64,000 nucleotides of DNA from Chrysoperla carnea (Eukaryota > Arthropoda > Insecta > Neuroptera > Chrysopidae), in the NCBI RefSeq assembly GCF_905475395.1, contig NC_058340.1, forward strand, positions 70,224,181-70,288,180, given 5' to 3'. The notes under the pieces are model-generated. The model saw only the letters and a program-made list of their open reading frames with translations, had not been told where the DNA came from and searched no databases. Positions 1-12,487 of the stretch are shown here, piece by piece; the stretch's first letter is position 1; each line of letters starts with the position of its first letter. A program made the position numbers and the translations under genes.

Positions 1-235
1 GTGCAAATTTTTAAGAAAAAAGTCATTAAAAATCGATATAAAATACATTGGCTCTTATGGAGGAATCTCAAAAAACTACATATTTTGGAAGTTTTTGATA
101 ATTTTCATTTGGAATGAATGAAAAGAAATTTTAAAAAAACTTTTTAATAGAAAGTAAACATATTAGCAATGAATTAGAAAAGAAAAAAACTAAGTGTCAC
201 CGTCCATATAAGGGATGTAAGAGCAGGGTAGATTA

Positions 236-492
236 AGGGTTGAAATTATTTTTATCTTATTTTCAACTTTGATGATGAATTTTGTTATAACTTCATGAAT
301 GTAGACGAAAAATAAGAATACAATTTTTCGATATGTGTTTTGGTTTTCGAAATATCGAAAGCTAAATAATTAAACAAAGATATTTTGAAAATTAAGCCAG
401 ATATCGAAAAATTTTATTCTTACTTTTCGTCTTATATCGTCAAGTAATAACATAAATGTATCATCAAAATTGAAAATATCTATTTTTAAATT
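236..492. repeat. Hairpin MITE-like element, about 257 bp
   Basis: Left arm (about 236-340) and right arm (about 398-492) are inverted copies sharing CTTCATGAATGTAGACGAAAA-type and TTTTTCGATAT blocks. A solo left arm is repeated at 2,877-2,990. Confidence 0.7.
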
Positions 493-789
493 TGTGCCCC
501 CACTACCATGCTCATACATCCTTAAATAGATTAAAAAGTGTGTCGAAAATATGTGTTATCAATTATTTCCGAAATGTTGTTTTGAAAAGTTATTCTAATT
601 TTCATCTCTACAAAGTTTTGGTTACATATCACCTTCCTGTTCAGTTTTTTGTTAAAAAACAAGTAAAATCCATCAATTGACTAATTAATTGTTGAAATAA
701 AGTGTAGAATGTTAGTACTTGCATTATTTTTAACAAATTAGAAAAGTTCCTTTTGGCCGACATATAATTTGGTTTCAAAGTACTGCCGA

Positions 790-1320
790 AATTTTTTTGC
801 GTTTTTCTCGATTTTTTTTAAAGGGTACAACTTAAAAAATTGCAGAAAATCGAAAAATTTTTTAAATCTCCAATTTTGATAAAACTCAGTTTATAAGGAA
901 ATTTTGATCCAAAAAGTACAAAAATCGGGCGTATTTGATGTCTGGTCTAATAGATTTTGAGATACGGACTAAAATCGATTCAAATATTGCGATATCCCAG
1001 AAACTCTGCATCCAATCATTAAATTAACGGGATTTTTATACTTTTTGGACCAAAATTACCCCATCCACCGACTTTCATCAAATTCGGAAACATAAATATT
1101 TTTTGCGTTTTTCTCGATTTTTTCAAAGGGGTACCCTTAAAAAAATTGAAAAAATCGAAAAATTTTTAACCTCCAATTTTGATAAAACTCAGTTTATAAG
1201 ATAATTTTGACCCAAAAAGTACAAAAATCGGGTGCATTTGATGACTGGTCCAATAGTTTTTGAAATATGGACTAAAATCGATCTAAATATTGCTATATCT
1301 TAGAAATTTCAACCCAATTG
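790..1320 (+). repeat. 306-bp module, about 1.7 tandem copies
   Basis: TTTGCGTTTTTCTCGATTTT recurs at about 797 and 1,103 (spacing 306), each followed by the AAAATCGAAAAATTTTT, AAAACTCAGTTTATAAG and AAAAAGTACAAAAATCGGG words. The same module forms arrays near 22.0 kb and 36.7-37.4 kb. Confidence 0.8.
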
Positions 1321-2876
1321 TGTTGGAATGATTTTGGAAAGTTCCAAAACCAAAACGTTTTTTTAATGTAAGAAAAAATGAGAAACGATATAATCAAAAT
1401 TAAATTTTAAAATTCAAAAAAAAAAATTTAATCTTCATTTTATAATATTTAATGCAGATATTAAAATAATTTAAAAAAAAAATCATTTATATTCAAATTC
1501 ACAACCAATAATTATAATTACAGTAAGACCTATTTATAAAGATAATAATAAACAGCCAGCCGACAAACAATTTATTATTAAAAAAGGAAATTAAATTAAA
1601 GTGACCATCATACCATAAACACAATTAGCAAAAAAATAAATTAAAAAAATTATATCAAATTAAGAAGTGCCAAGCCATATGGTTTTCTTTCAAAAAAAAA
1701 TACAAAAAACCTGATTCATACAAAAAAAAATTACTTTCACAAAAGCAAGAATAGAGTAGCGCACCATCCTTGTCACAATTATCTAAATATCGTGTACAAA
1801 ATTTATTTCAGGGACGGATCTAGGTATGATTCATTGGAAGAAGAAGGGTACTCGATATCGTGTCATTATAGACGAATTATAACAGACAGAGTAGTTCAAA
1901 ATATAAGTAGATACAGTTCAGAGACACAACTAGATTGTTTATAACTGACTCATCATCGCATAGTACCCATTTTTCATTTTCATTCTGGGTTTTTGTCTAG
2001 CATGTTCAATTGATTTAAAATTCGAATAGCTTCCTTAAATTGTATCTGGGGCCAAATTACATAAAACAAATTATTTGAAAATAATAATAAAAAAAACCTT
2101 ATTATTTTAGAATCAAGTTTATTAAAAAAATAACTCGTGACTGGCACTACAGAACTAAACGTGACTGACACTACCGTCACTTAGAATTGTAAAATAGTTG
2201 TATTTTAAAAGAAACCTTACAAATTAATTTTGCAGGACACTAGATAGGAACTTCAAAACCATTTTAAAGATATATACGAGTAAATGTACTAAAATGCTAT
2301 TTTTGAGTACGATTATTAAGAATCAAAAAGGTCACAAATAAAAATGAAATTGAAATTTTAACGTTCTTATAAACATAAATAAAGAAATTTTAATGAAAAC
2401 TTAACATTTGCGAAAGAAAAATGTTATTTAAGTCCTTTAGATACTAAAAGCTCAGCAATCTCGGAAACGGCTCCAACGATTTTCATGAAAAGTAGTATGT
2501 AGGGGATTTTTGGGGCGATCAAGCTAGGTGTCATTATTAAAAAACGTCGTTTTATCTGTGTTTTCAGGAAAAACTGAAATAATATTGACTGCAAAACACG
2601 ACTCTTACTGACATCTATTGGCGACGTATTAAAGCACATAGCCGGGACATTTAAGTTGGTACTTGTTGGTATTTTAAATGGGCCTTATATTAGTGATTAA
2701 ATCTGTACCTTTTTAGCTCAAAAAATACCGAGTAAAGGCCAGTCAACCAGGTACTTTTATTAAATTGAACAACTTACGCACTAAATTGGGTTCTCGAGCT
2801 GTAATAGTAGTGTTTAATAGAGATAGCGTGTAAACGTGGCCTTTGAATTTAGCCAACTATAGTGATTTTAGATTTA

Positions 2877-2990
2877 GGGTTGAAATTATTTGTATCTTAT
2901 TTTCAACTTTGATGACGAATTTTGTTATAACTTCATGAATGTAGACGAAAAGTAAGAATAAATTTTTCGATATCTACCTTGGAGATATCT
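2877..2990 (+). repeat. Solo arm of the 236-492 hairpin family
   Basis: Nearly identical to 238-345 over about 110 bp, including GATGACGAATTTTGTTATAA. Confidence 0.75.
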
Positions 2991-3404
2991 GCTTAAGAGA
3001 TAATGATACCCTTACACTCTTTTTCAAATAATCCGGTCCTGTTTTTACATTAAACAGAATAATTTTTATTATTTTATAACACCAATATGCAATTAATGAT
3101 GTCATATATTATAAATAATACAAATCATACTTTCTTTATATATAAAATAAAAAAGATCACTTATAAAATATACAAATACATATATTTATCTATCTCTGTT
3201 TTGTCTTGAATGTTATACATACATTTGAGTGTGTCTATTGAAAATGGATAAATTTTGTATCCTTTTACGGTAATGTTCTTGCTGTTGCCAATACTTTACA
3301 AGTATGATAATAATATTATAAATATGTCCATGAATTCAATAAAATTTTTAAATATATTAACTGTACAGTCAAAGCCAGTTGTAACGAAATTGAAGGTACC
3401 GAAC

Positions 3405-3832
3405 AATATGGTTCTTATATCCGATAATCGATATGTGAATATGTACCGTTAATCTCTTTAGGGCACTTCTCTTCCTAGTAACTCTATCATTAAAAATAAT
3501 ACTTTTTCGAGAAAAAATGAAAGCCCTGTTGTCTAAAGACAAGCTAAAATACTCAAGGATAAAAATTGGGCGTTTTTCAATAATTACCTTCCCAATTCCC
3601 AAGCTGGAATATCAAAATAATGGTACCCTATGATAGTCGATAAGTGAATATGTACCTCCAATCTCTTTAAAACACTTCTCTTCCTAGTAACTCTATCACT
3701 AAAAATCATTCTTCTTCGAGGAAAGATGAAAGCCCTGTCGTCTAAAGACAAGCTATAATACTAAAGGATAAAAATTGGGCGTTTTTCAATAATTACCTTC
3801 CCAATTCCCAAGCTGGGATATTTAAATGTAGT
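3405..3832. repeat. Tandem duplication, two copies of about 213 bp
   Basis: Copies 3,405-3,612 and about 3,620-3,832 share CACTTCTCTTCCTAGTAACT and CAATAATTACCTTCCCAATT at matching offsets. A weaker third copy follows to about 3,985, and a remote relative lies near 14,735-14,915. Confidence 0.8.
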
Positions 3833-4084
3833 GTTGGGACGCCTATTAAATAAATATCTTCTGAGACAAATACTTCCAGGAGTAATGATGGTGACTATTT
3901 TACTAAAATCTTCCTTATTTGAAGGAAAATGAGAGCCCAATCGTCAAAAAACAAGCTGGAATACCAAAGGGTTGGATTAGAGCGTCCTAACTCGCTTCTT
4001 TAATATTAAAGACGACCGAGCTTTCATTTTTCCTCGGAGAAGGATGATTGTAGTGAGAGAGAAACCAAATGAGCCCCAATTAGA

Positions 4085-4400
4085 AATAATTAACTCCCCC
4101 GAACTAAAAAAAAAAGGGGGGGGGGTGAAGTTTGACCACTATATGTGTGTGTCTATCTATCTGTATGTCTATGGCATGATAGCGCCTAAACGGATAAACC
4201 GATTTTGATTTTTTCTGCTCTGTTTGAGAGATAAGAACATTATTATAACAACATTAAAGATAATTTAACGTTGAGTGTTCTTAGCTATGTTTCAAGTGCG
4301 AGATTAGGGTTCCGAACCGAAAAAACTAAAAAAATTGGCGATGATCTTCAAAATCGGCTCAGTTTGGAAAAGGCTTTATAGAAAATGGTAAGTTAATTAG
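4085..4400 (+). repeat. Dispersed repeat, copy 1 (copy 2 at 31,868-32,160)
   Basis: Both copies begin with a CCCCGAACTA / TTTGACC-CTATATG segment, contain the phrase AGTGTTCTTAGCTATGTTTC AAGTGCGAG and continue GGCGATGATC-TCAAAAT. The AAACCGATTTTGAT phrase is typical of 3' ends of insect retroelements. Confidence 0.65.
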
Positions 4401-5149
4401 AGTGTTCTTATAAATGTTTCAAGTGATAGTTGAATTCAATCAGCCATTATAAACGATGTCGCTATAACAAATTTTGACTATAATAGATAATGTCTATATA
4501 CATACTAAGCAAGTATGACTGAGTGTGTGATCTCTTTAAACTTAATTATTAAATTGAGAATAAAAAAAATCTACACGAGGCGGTAAATATGCTTATATTA
4601 GTGTAATACATCACATATGTGACAACCGTTATCATAACGCATATATTGTTGTTACTTTATCAGGTGACTTGTGAGATCAGGTAGTATTAGGGGAAATAAA
4701 AAAGTCTATTGTGCTTCCCTACGTGGTGCTTAATGGGTGGTCTTAGCCTAGAATGCAATAATACAGGTTGATTTCCTTTCATAAAGGAAGGATTAAGACC
4801 TAATTTAATAAACTCACAAATTTCAAATCTTCTCTTGTAGTATAACATCCTGGATTTCTCCACAAATTTATCAATGAATTAGAGGCATTTAATTTGCTGT
4901 AATCTACACCTTTTTTGCACTTTGGGTCGAATCTTGTATGAGTTCCCGGTGAGCCGTATTCTGCGCCAAAATCTGGATACATCTATCCAGTTATAGCTAA
5001 CTTATTTTATCGCCAAGACCTTACGAAATTAGCTAATTGAAATGAAACAGCTAGCCAAAAAATATAAATATGATTTGGTCAGTGAATTGATCTAAGATTT
5101 ATATCCAGTTTATTCCAATTTTATAGAAATGATTCAAAAAACCTATTTA

Positions 5150-5620
5150 AGGTAGTACCAGCATGAAATCACTTTTCGACAGATTTGGCCGAATTTTTTT
5201 TCTCGGGTTTATAATAGCTTTATTTATGAATTCCTAAAATTTCATAATTTTTGACCGTTTAGATCGCGAGATATTTAAAGACAAAGTTCGCGATTTTGAG
5301 GGTCATGTCCCATTTAAAGCATGTAAAATGTCCGGTCTCTCCAACTATTTTTTATGATATTATTATATATTGAAGAAAAAGTAGAAAAAAATGTTTATAC
5401 AATACAATTCTAAAAAAAAAATTTAGAAATTAATTTTCACTTTCGAGATATTAATTTTGACGTAAATTGATCGAAATTGGGACGTTGGCATAATTATTTC
5501 CCATTTTAAACGGTCAAAATTTCTGAAACTTTGGGAATTAATAGTAAGCATTATTAAATTCTTAAATTTAATTTTTCGTTAAATTCTGTCGAAAAAAAAA
5601 TTGTACCATTGCTTTAACAT
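5150..5620. repeat. Diverged hairpin element, about 470 bp
   Basis: Ends are inverted (TTTAAGGTAGTACCAGCAT versus AAAAATTGTACCATTGCTTT), as are internal ACCGTTTAGATC / AAACGGTCAAAAT and TTTCGACAGATTT / AAATTCTGTCGAA blocks. Confidence 0.55.
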
Positions 5621-6290
5621 AGAAACTGCAAATACCATGCTGGAAATACCTTAAAGGAATTCAAAATAAAGTAAAAATATAAAAACATTCAAAATATTGT
5701 ACTATTTTAAATAGAAAGTTTTAAATCCCAGACAAGATTATTTACGATATTTATGATAAGCCTTGATGTACAAAAGAGTCACGATTTCAATACACAATAA
5801 TGGAAGTATTAAAACTATGTTGAAGTAAATATTTCAAAGAGTAAATAAAAGTACGTCTACGTATAAGTACATATAGATAGAGTACAGACAGACTTGAACG
5901 GACAATCTGACTCCTATTTATTACATGAGTAACTCTTTCAATAAAAAATAATACATTACCGATGACTAATTCAAATTACATTAAATATGTAATATTTAAA
6001 AATCAAAACATTGATTGTATTTTTAAGTAAAAAAGAAAAAAACTGGAAACACAAATTCATTTTAGATAAAATTTGCTTATTTTAAAACAAAATTATTTTT
6101 TTATTATATTTACCCCGAATAAAAAGACTAGCGCATTGTGTCTAAGGTCAACGCGAGGGGGTAGTAATGAATTTTAAATACATTTTGTAACCCTTAGATT
6201 TTGAAAATGTTATTATACAATTTTATTTTTTTATTCATTTCCCATACTACATCAATGAATGTGAGAAAGTGCATTTATATATTGAGACAT

Positions 6291-6467
6291 GTGTATAAGA
6301 AAGATACTATTACATGTTTGCTTGTATGCGTTTGTAGCTTTGCTGAGCGGCAGTTTGCTTTGAGTTATATGACTGACTAATGCATTTGATCTTTGAACAG
6401 TATTAGATAGTTCAGTATATTTTGACAGACAAGCATACAAGCATATAAGAGTACCTTTCTTATACAC
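6291..6467. mobile_element. 177-bp MITE with about 35-bp terminal inverted repeats
   Basis: Begins GTGTATAAGAAAGATACTAT and ends with the inverse CTTTCTTATACAC; TGCTTGTATG/CATACAAGCA pairs follow inside. A sister copy lies at 59,777-59,961. Confidence 0.75.
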
Positions 6468-7207
6468 ATTGCTTTATGCTGTACTCACAGCTCAAATAAA
6501 CTGAAACTCGATATGTTATTTATAAGGAGAATCCATGTTATAGAAGAATGAGAGAATTGAGAGAATTCCCATGGGAAAAAAGGCCTTTATCGAAGTTTGC
6601 GTAAGTGTACAATGCCTTCAAATTGAGATAAAAGGTTGAAAATCTGTGGGTAGGTAAAGTTTAATGTCAAGGTGTTCCAAGTCCCAAGCTGGCAAAACTG
6701 AAGTATCAAGTATTCTTGCAGTTTTTTAAATTTTGCGTACTTTTACAGTCCTACCAAATTGAATTAGAGAGTTGGAAAAAGCATCTAATAAGGGAGAAAT
6801 ATGACTCATAGATAGAGTATCAAAACTCTACGACTGACGAATTGTTTTCTTTTCTTTTTTTTTAAATATTAATCATTTTGTACAAATATGTACTGACGCC
6901 AAAAAAAATTATATTTAGTCTAAGACAATTCATGTTTAAAGTATTTCAATGTAAAAAAAAGAGAACTTTTATGATTTATATAAGAAATTATTTATAGGTC
7001 AATAACAATAATCAATAATTGTATTAATTATTATGTAATATTTTTAATAATCGTATTGATTATAATCATGACTACACAAAATAAATCACGAATACAAGAA
7101 GTCTTTATATAAAGTAAAATAATACATAATGGAAATGGTTTTTAGGCAATAGAAGCGTTAAAGTAATGAAAGTTGCCTACATATACAATACAAATCATGT
7201 ACAGTCT

Positions 7208-7322
7208 GTGTCACAAAAAATACACGTGTTTTACCATTCTAAGTGCTATAACATTATATGTGAATTGCATGTACTGTTATAGTAAAAGTACTTAGAATGG
7301 TTTAACATTTTCGTTTATTTTG
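7208..7322. mobile_element. Short palindromic MITE-like element
   Basis: ACCATTCTAAGTGCTATAAC on the left is mirrored by GTTATAGTAAAAGTACTTAGAATGG on the right; outer ends GTCACAAAAAATAC and CGTTTATTTTGAC are also inverse. Confidence 0.55.
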
Positions 7323-10003
7323 ACTAACGAGTGCATAAACTTCGTTCGTTACCCCCATCGTGACACATTCACTTAGGCTAAAGCCACGTCAGAGAAGACA
7401 ATCTAGGTGATTTCTGAGTAAAAGAATTTTGAGCCTTTAAATCAAACATTGTTGTCATGCACATATATCCTTAATTTCTGATTTTCCCAATTCTCTACTA
7501 ATTACGACCAAACAAGGTTAGATGACAGTATCGATAATTCAAGATGGAAGACATCTATATTTTAAAAATTAATTTGATTAACCATGACAGACACTTCATG
7601 TACTTATTAATGTCGTTACAAAAAAAAGTTTCCGTGATGAATTAATAAAGTTCTAAGTAATTTGCACACGTACTTTACAAAAGAATGTTAAACATATTCT
7701 TGATGACTTGGAAGAAAGAAAACGGTTATGGGATCAATTGTAAGTTACCTATATTGTAAGTGTCATGTAAACATACATTATTATTATTATTTTAAAATAA
7801 ATACGTGCTGATGTACGCACTTAGAATTTTATTATAATTAATTAATTTATTCAAATCAAATAAAAAACAAATCATGTAAAATCAATTGAATTGTTTTTAG
7901 GGTCATCAAAAAACAAAATAAACGACCTAAAGTTTACTTAAAACAGTTTAGTAGATTAAAATTATGGATCTAGGGCCAGGCGTAATATTTGAAAATAATT
8001 TCAAAACGGTTTTTTCTCTACGCAAATATTCATAGCCGAGGAATTCTCTTTTAGTGAGCCTAGAAAAATTTTAATAGCACGGAAAGCAAAATTTCAAAAT
8101 TAAAAAATGATATTTATTTGGTCTACAGCTTCGAATCAGGCTCATGTGACTTGGTTTGTGGAATTCCGACCTGAAAACGTCTGCGTGACGCGGAAACGTT
8201 TGATACTACCTTGTGCGATTCGTTGAATCACAATCCTTGGCTGGACTCTTTTTGAAGGGAGCTAACCTGCCTTGTATGTTTCGAAAAACTTCAGGCAAGG
8301 TTCATTAAACCTGAGGACTAGGCTTCAGAACTTGATGAATGACGAATTTTACTTGAAGCTGACCAAACTACGCGATGAGACAACTGTACACAATCCGACA
8401 AGACAGAATGTAAATTTATTTTTTAATGATTCAGAGTCACGATGATGACTTTTTTTCCAAAATAAAATTCCCTAACTTTTGCATGTTTTCCAGTTGAATA
8501 ATTCAAAAATTCCCTGACTGAATTATTACTTTTAAATTGCTTAGAAAGAAAGTGGAACAAAAATTTTACAAATAACGAATAGAGAATGCGCCATTTTTTT
8601 AAATAAATCATATATAAATAATTTTTTACAACTTTGTTACGAAACAAATAGTTTCCTGACCTTCCAGTATAATTTTAATTCCCTGACATTACCAGATTTT
8701 CCAGTAATGTGGCCACCATGTCATTGTTTCCAAATCACAGGTTGAGAGAACAGTGTTGGCTTAACGATAAAGCTTGGAGATTTATTCAAAAGCTTCCTCA
8801 TCTTTTGCTCAGAAAATTGAAAAGTACAACGAGACTGCCGGCAGAATAGCTTAATACATGAAAGGATTGCAGGAATCAAAGACAGATAAGCAACCTGGTT
8901 TTAAAATTTTTCCAAGTAATACAACGTAGTAATTAAAGGAATGTTGATTACATATTTGTTAAATTGTATTATCATAACGTTGTCTAACTTATTTTATCTA
9001 AATTATTTTTTATCAGTTTCAATGCGCCACCGTTGGATGGCATCAGTTTCTTCGGTTGAATAATAACACAAATAAAAAATAAATTTCTAAATGTTGTCAT
9101 GCAAAATTAACACTGCATAAATATAATAATATATATATAAAAATCATATTTTTATAACTAAAAATTATTTCGTTACATATATACAAACCCACCTACTTGT
9201 TAATTAAAATCATAAAATTAATTCAAATAATTCACCAAAAGAAAAAAAAATACTGTTTTAATTAAAATAATAATTAAGTCTGAAAATAAACCATATCATA
9301 TTGTATGTAAAGATACCGTAGTAACATTATTATGTTTTTATACCAAAAGATGAATAACGTATTAAAGGTGATTGTCCGTAATTACCATGACACGCCAAAA
9401 AAATATATAATTGGCTTGTCATTTTCTTATTTAAATTAATGGAAAATTTATGAATAAATTTGGCTACTATAGTAGAGAATTGTGCAAAAATTTATTACTC
9501 ACGTTTGATGAAAATAACTTTTGTTTTCGATGTCCTTTCTTCACACGGGTTCAAATAACAATCCAAAATTTTATGAAAATATTTTGCTTCACAAAAATTT
9601 ATTTGGCACTACCATAAAAAGGGGAAAAAGTGGGCAAAACAAATATGAAGTTATACATAAAAATGGTAAGTAACCTGATAATCTAAATGGGAACTACTGA
9701 AAATGGTTCACTTCATTATCGCAAGTTGGCGGGGTTTATCTGATTTGAGTTTGAATATTTTTATTGTCCTTTAAAATGCTAAGTAGAAATATTGCCATCT
9801 GTTAGTCTAAATTGGAACTACTGAAACGGGTATACTTCATATTTTAATCAATACGAATTATTATCGCCAGTTGGCGGAGTTGCAACTCCCAGTTCAGTTC
9901 CTACTGAAAGACGATGATGGTCATGAATCTATCATCAAAGCTTAGTTAACATAAACACGGCGAATGTTTTTAATAAATATTAAAACAAGAACATTTTCTT
10001 ATA

Positions 10004-10389
10004 TCATTTTATTGGTACAGAGCCCTACATAAATGTTGCAAAAAAGTGTTTACACTTTCTTGATATAAATTTAACAAGAATTACTAATCAAAAATTTAAA
10101 TATTCATAAGCATGTGACCGATTCACATTCAGTAAACTGATTCATGACCATATTTGTGACATCAATTTGATAAAATAACTAAAAATGAATCCACAAGAGA
10201 AATAATTTAAAAACAAGGGCCATAAATATTATTTTTTTGGTATTGAACCCTAAATGTATTTTACAAGAATGTAATAAAAATATTTCCACTTTCTTGTTAT
10301 AAATTTTTACAAGAATTACTAATCAAAATAGTTTTTGTTTAAATATTCATGACGGCACATGACCGACACTTAATGTGACATCAATTTGA
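10004..10389. repeat. Two diverged tandem copies next to the long tropomyosin exon
   Basis: About 10,020-10,180 and 10,245-10,400 share ACTTTCTTG-TATAAATTT, ACAAGAATTACTAATCAAAA, AAATATTCAT and TGTGACATCAATTTGA in order. They lie in the intron just after the exon's donor on the minus strand. Confidence 0.6.
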
Positions 10390-10493
10390 CAAACCACGAG
10401 GACCTAGATAGATACCATACACCACATGTCTGTGTGGGGACGACAAAGACAAATCGGAAAAAAAATGCATTCAAAACTGAATAAAGAACGTAC

Positions 10494-11159
10494 CCTTTTA
10501 AGTTGAGTATTCATAATATTATGTAATTCATTGCGTATTATTGAAAATTTCATCATCGTATCCGAGCTAAATATGGATCGTCCAAATGCTAGGCCAGGAT
10601 AATCAGCACACCGGCGACGTCGTCTTGTTTCACGTTCAGCAATCACTTCGGTACGCTCTGATGGACATCGTAGACTTGCCAACTCTTCAATTTCTGGATC
10701 TTCTTCATCGGTATCACTTTGACTCGAACCTTCACCAGCTGATCGTGTCATTAATGATATATCTTGACACATGACGTCTTCTTCAGCAGTCTTCGTTGAT
10801 GGTGGTGGTGATGGTTTTCTTGGTGAATGACTTCGTATTTTTAAATTTTTATTATTCTTATGTGATTTAACATTATCTAATTTTTCGGTGATGACATCTT
10901 CTTCAACGGTTGTTAGATCAATTATACGACTTTGATCTTCTGTATTATTGTTATTATTTACACTTTGATTGGTGGTCACTTGTTTTCTATCTGTCAAAAC
11001 ATCATCACAAGTTGACACATTCTCTTGGAGGTTATAACCTGTCGAATTTATTGATGTTTTAAATGGTGTTGGATTTCTTCGTCTTGTTCCATCATAACGG
11101 GGATGATGTTGATGACCCCTTTTTCGAACTGAGCCATGAGCGAAACCTCGCTCGGACAT
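10494..11159 (-). CDS. Tm1: Alternative long first coding exon, probable atypical (I/C-like) tropomyosin isoform
   Basis: An open exon of 222 codons lies downstream of tropomyosin exon 2 on the same strand. It begins MSERGFAHGSVRKRG; a TAG lies in frame upstream and no earlier in-frame ATG exists. It ends in phase 0 at QLKR|GTACGT, the same phase as exon 2, so it can join the same downstream tropomyosin exons. Composition is that of a disordered tail: basic N-terminus, Asn/Ser/Thr-rich centre, an acidic run (SDTDEEDPEIEE), a short RRRRR cluster, then a helix-prone end (KFSIIRNELHNIMNTQLKR) suited to lead into a coiled coil. Drosophila Tm1 makes an atypical isoform (Tm1-I/C, kinesin-1/oskar RNA transport) with a long unique N-terminus from an internal promoter; position, length and phase fit. 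I did not align it to that protein, so the link is inference. It could instead be a separate gene in the intron. Confidence 0.62.
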
Positions 11160-11164
11160 TACTA

Positions 11165-11206
11165 TTAGCAACACTGCTGCACAACAATGTTCATCACAGC
11201 AGCCAT
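11165..11206 (-). other. Short upstream ORF in front of the long alternative tropomyosin exon
   Basis: An ATG in a favourable context (CAAAATGG) opens a 13-codon frame (MAAVMNIVVQQCC) that ends in TAA only 5 nt before the MSERG start codon, in a different frame. If the transcript starts upstream, this uORF would lower or gate translation of the main frame. A 5' end inside this stretch would make it irrelevant. Confidence 0.35.
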
Positions 11207-12487
11207 TTTGCCTCACTGGCGGTGACTAGTTGATATTTTTATTACTATTATTATTTCATATTCAACATTCTTTTGTTTTGTATGTAATCATTGTATTGTC
11301 GAGACATCTGTTGACCGTTTTGTTGCACTATGATATATTTTCTTTTAAATTTAAATTTATTTTCCTTGTAACCATTACTCAAATTTTTTTGATCTATTTT
11401 TAATCATACGATTTTGAAATACAACTTTTAAATGTTATTCGAACATTTCAAATGATTTTTCATGTTAAAAACACTATTTATAGAGAAATAATAGGCGTAA
11501 TTTACATATGTAAACATAAATATACAGACTGTTTACTTTTAAAATTCCTTTTAAGATTATTAAATAAATCTATTTATAATCATGCCTTCCTGTCAATAAA
11601 GTTCATTAAATTGTTCAAAATTTAAATACTGCCATTGTTGCCAAATTTATGTTTTTGAATCCTGAAATATTTTATATTGAAATAATTGTTTTCGAGCGTT
11701 AATCAATCAATCAATTTCATAGTTGTTAAAAGTATAATACGTCATATTTGTCACTAATCCCACCACTAAGTTTTTGTTTTTTTAAATATCACATATTTTT
11801 TTATTCACACTTTTTTCAATATAAAAAAACACCCTGTATAGACGCTTTGATGTTATAAGTGTAAAAGTTTAATAGAAAAAAAACATTTTTTGGATCGTAT
11901 CCAGGAACCATATTAGGTCGCTACAGATATCTCTAAGTTAGCTCTGTTTATAAATATTCTGTTTCATTTTGGGCTATTAATAACTTCGCCTCTGTTTAAA
12001 TTATATTTATTAACGAACGCTTTATGTGTCGATGCGGGTGGGAGAGGGAAATGTTTATGATCGAATCGAAAATATAAAACGTATAAGCATATTAATTCGA
12101 TGACGAAAATTTTTAAATAGATTTTAATTTTAATGGATTCGATTACAAACTTATATTTTTTTATGAAATATACATACACGGAATTTTCCTAAAATTTTAT
12201 ATTTTATTCATTTTGTTTAGAAACAATTTCGGGTTCATTTCTCGATTGAAAAAAAATTTTGTTTTCGCGAAAATATATATCTTGTATTTCGAACTTTCGC
12301 GCATGGTTGTTGATAGGTCGAACAACATTTATTCTCCCCACCTTTTTTATAAATGCTGCCAAATTATCTTGGTATAAAAACATAATAATTTTCCTTCGGA
12401 ACCTTTTTTTTTTTAAATGGTTTTTCTTAATAAAAAGATGGATTTGTATATTTTATGGAGAAATTAATGAAAATTTAAAGTACTTAC

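Larger units (their letters stand above)
1..10493. other. Probable Tm1 intronic sequence, repeat-rich, no exon found
   Basis: I searched both strands for tropomyosin heptad exons and other conserved coding stretches and found none. The reading frames here are short, AT-rich and without motifs. Identified content is repeats listed separately: a hairpin element at 236-492 with a solo arm near 2,880, the 306-bp module near 790-1,320, tandem 213-bp copies at 3,405-3,832, a dispersed repeat at 4,085-4,400, a hairpin at 5,150-5,620, a MITE at 6,291-6,467 and another near 7,208-7,322. A stretch of higher GC at 8,140-8,420 is unexplained. Confidence 0.5.

Noticed and set aside
4109-4127. Poly-A/poly-G run, and a poly-C run near 45,007
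   Set aside because: Simple homopolymers inside repeats; no further meaning seen and prone to sequencing error.
10586-10774. Plus-strand 62-codon frame
   Set aside because: It is antisense to the long tropomyosin-type exon and shows no motif of its own.
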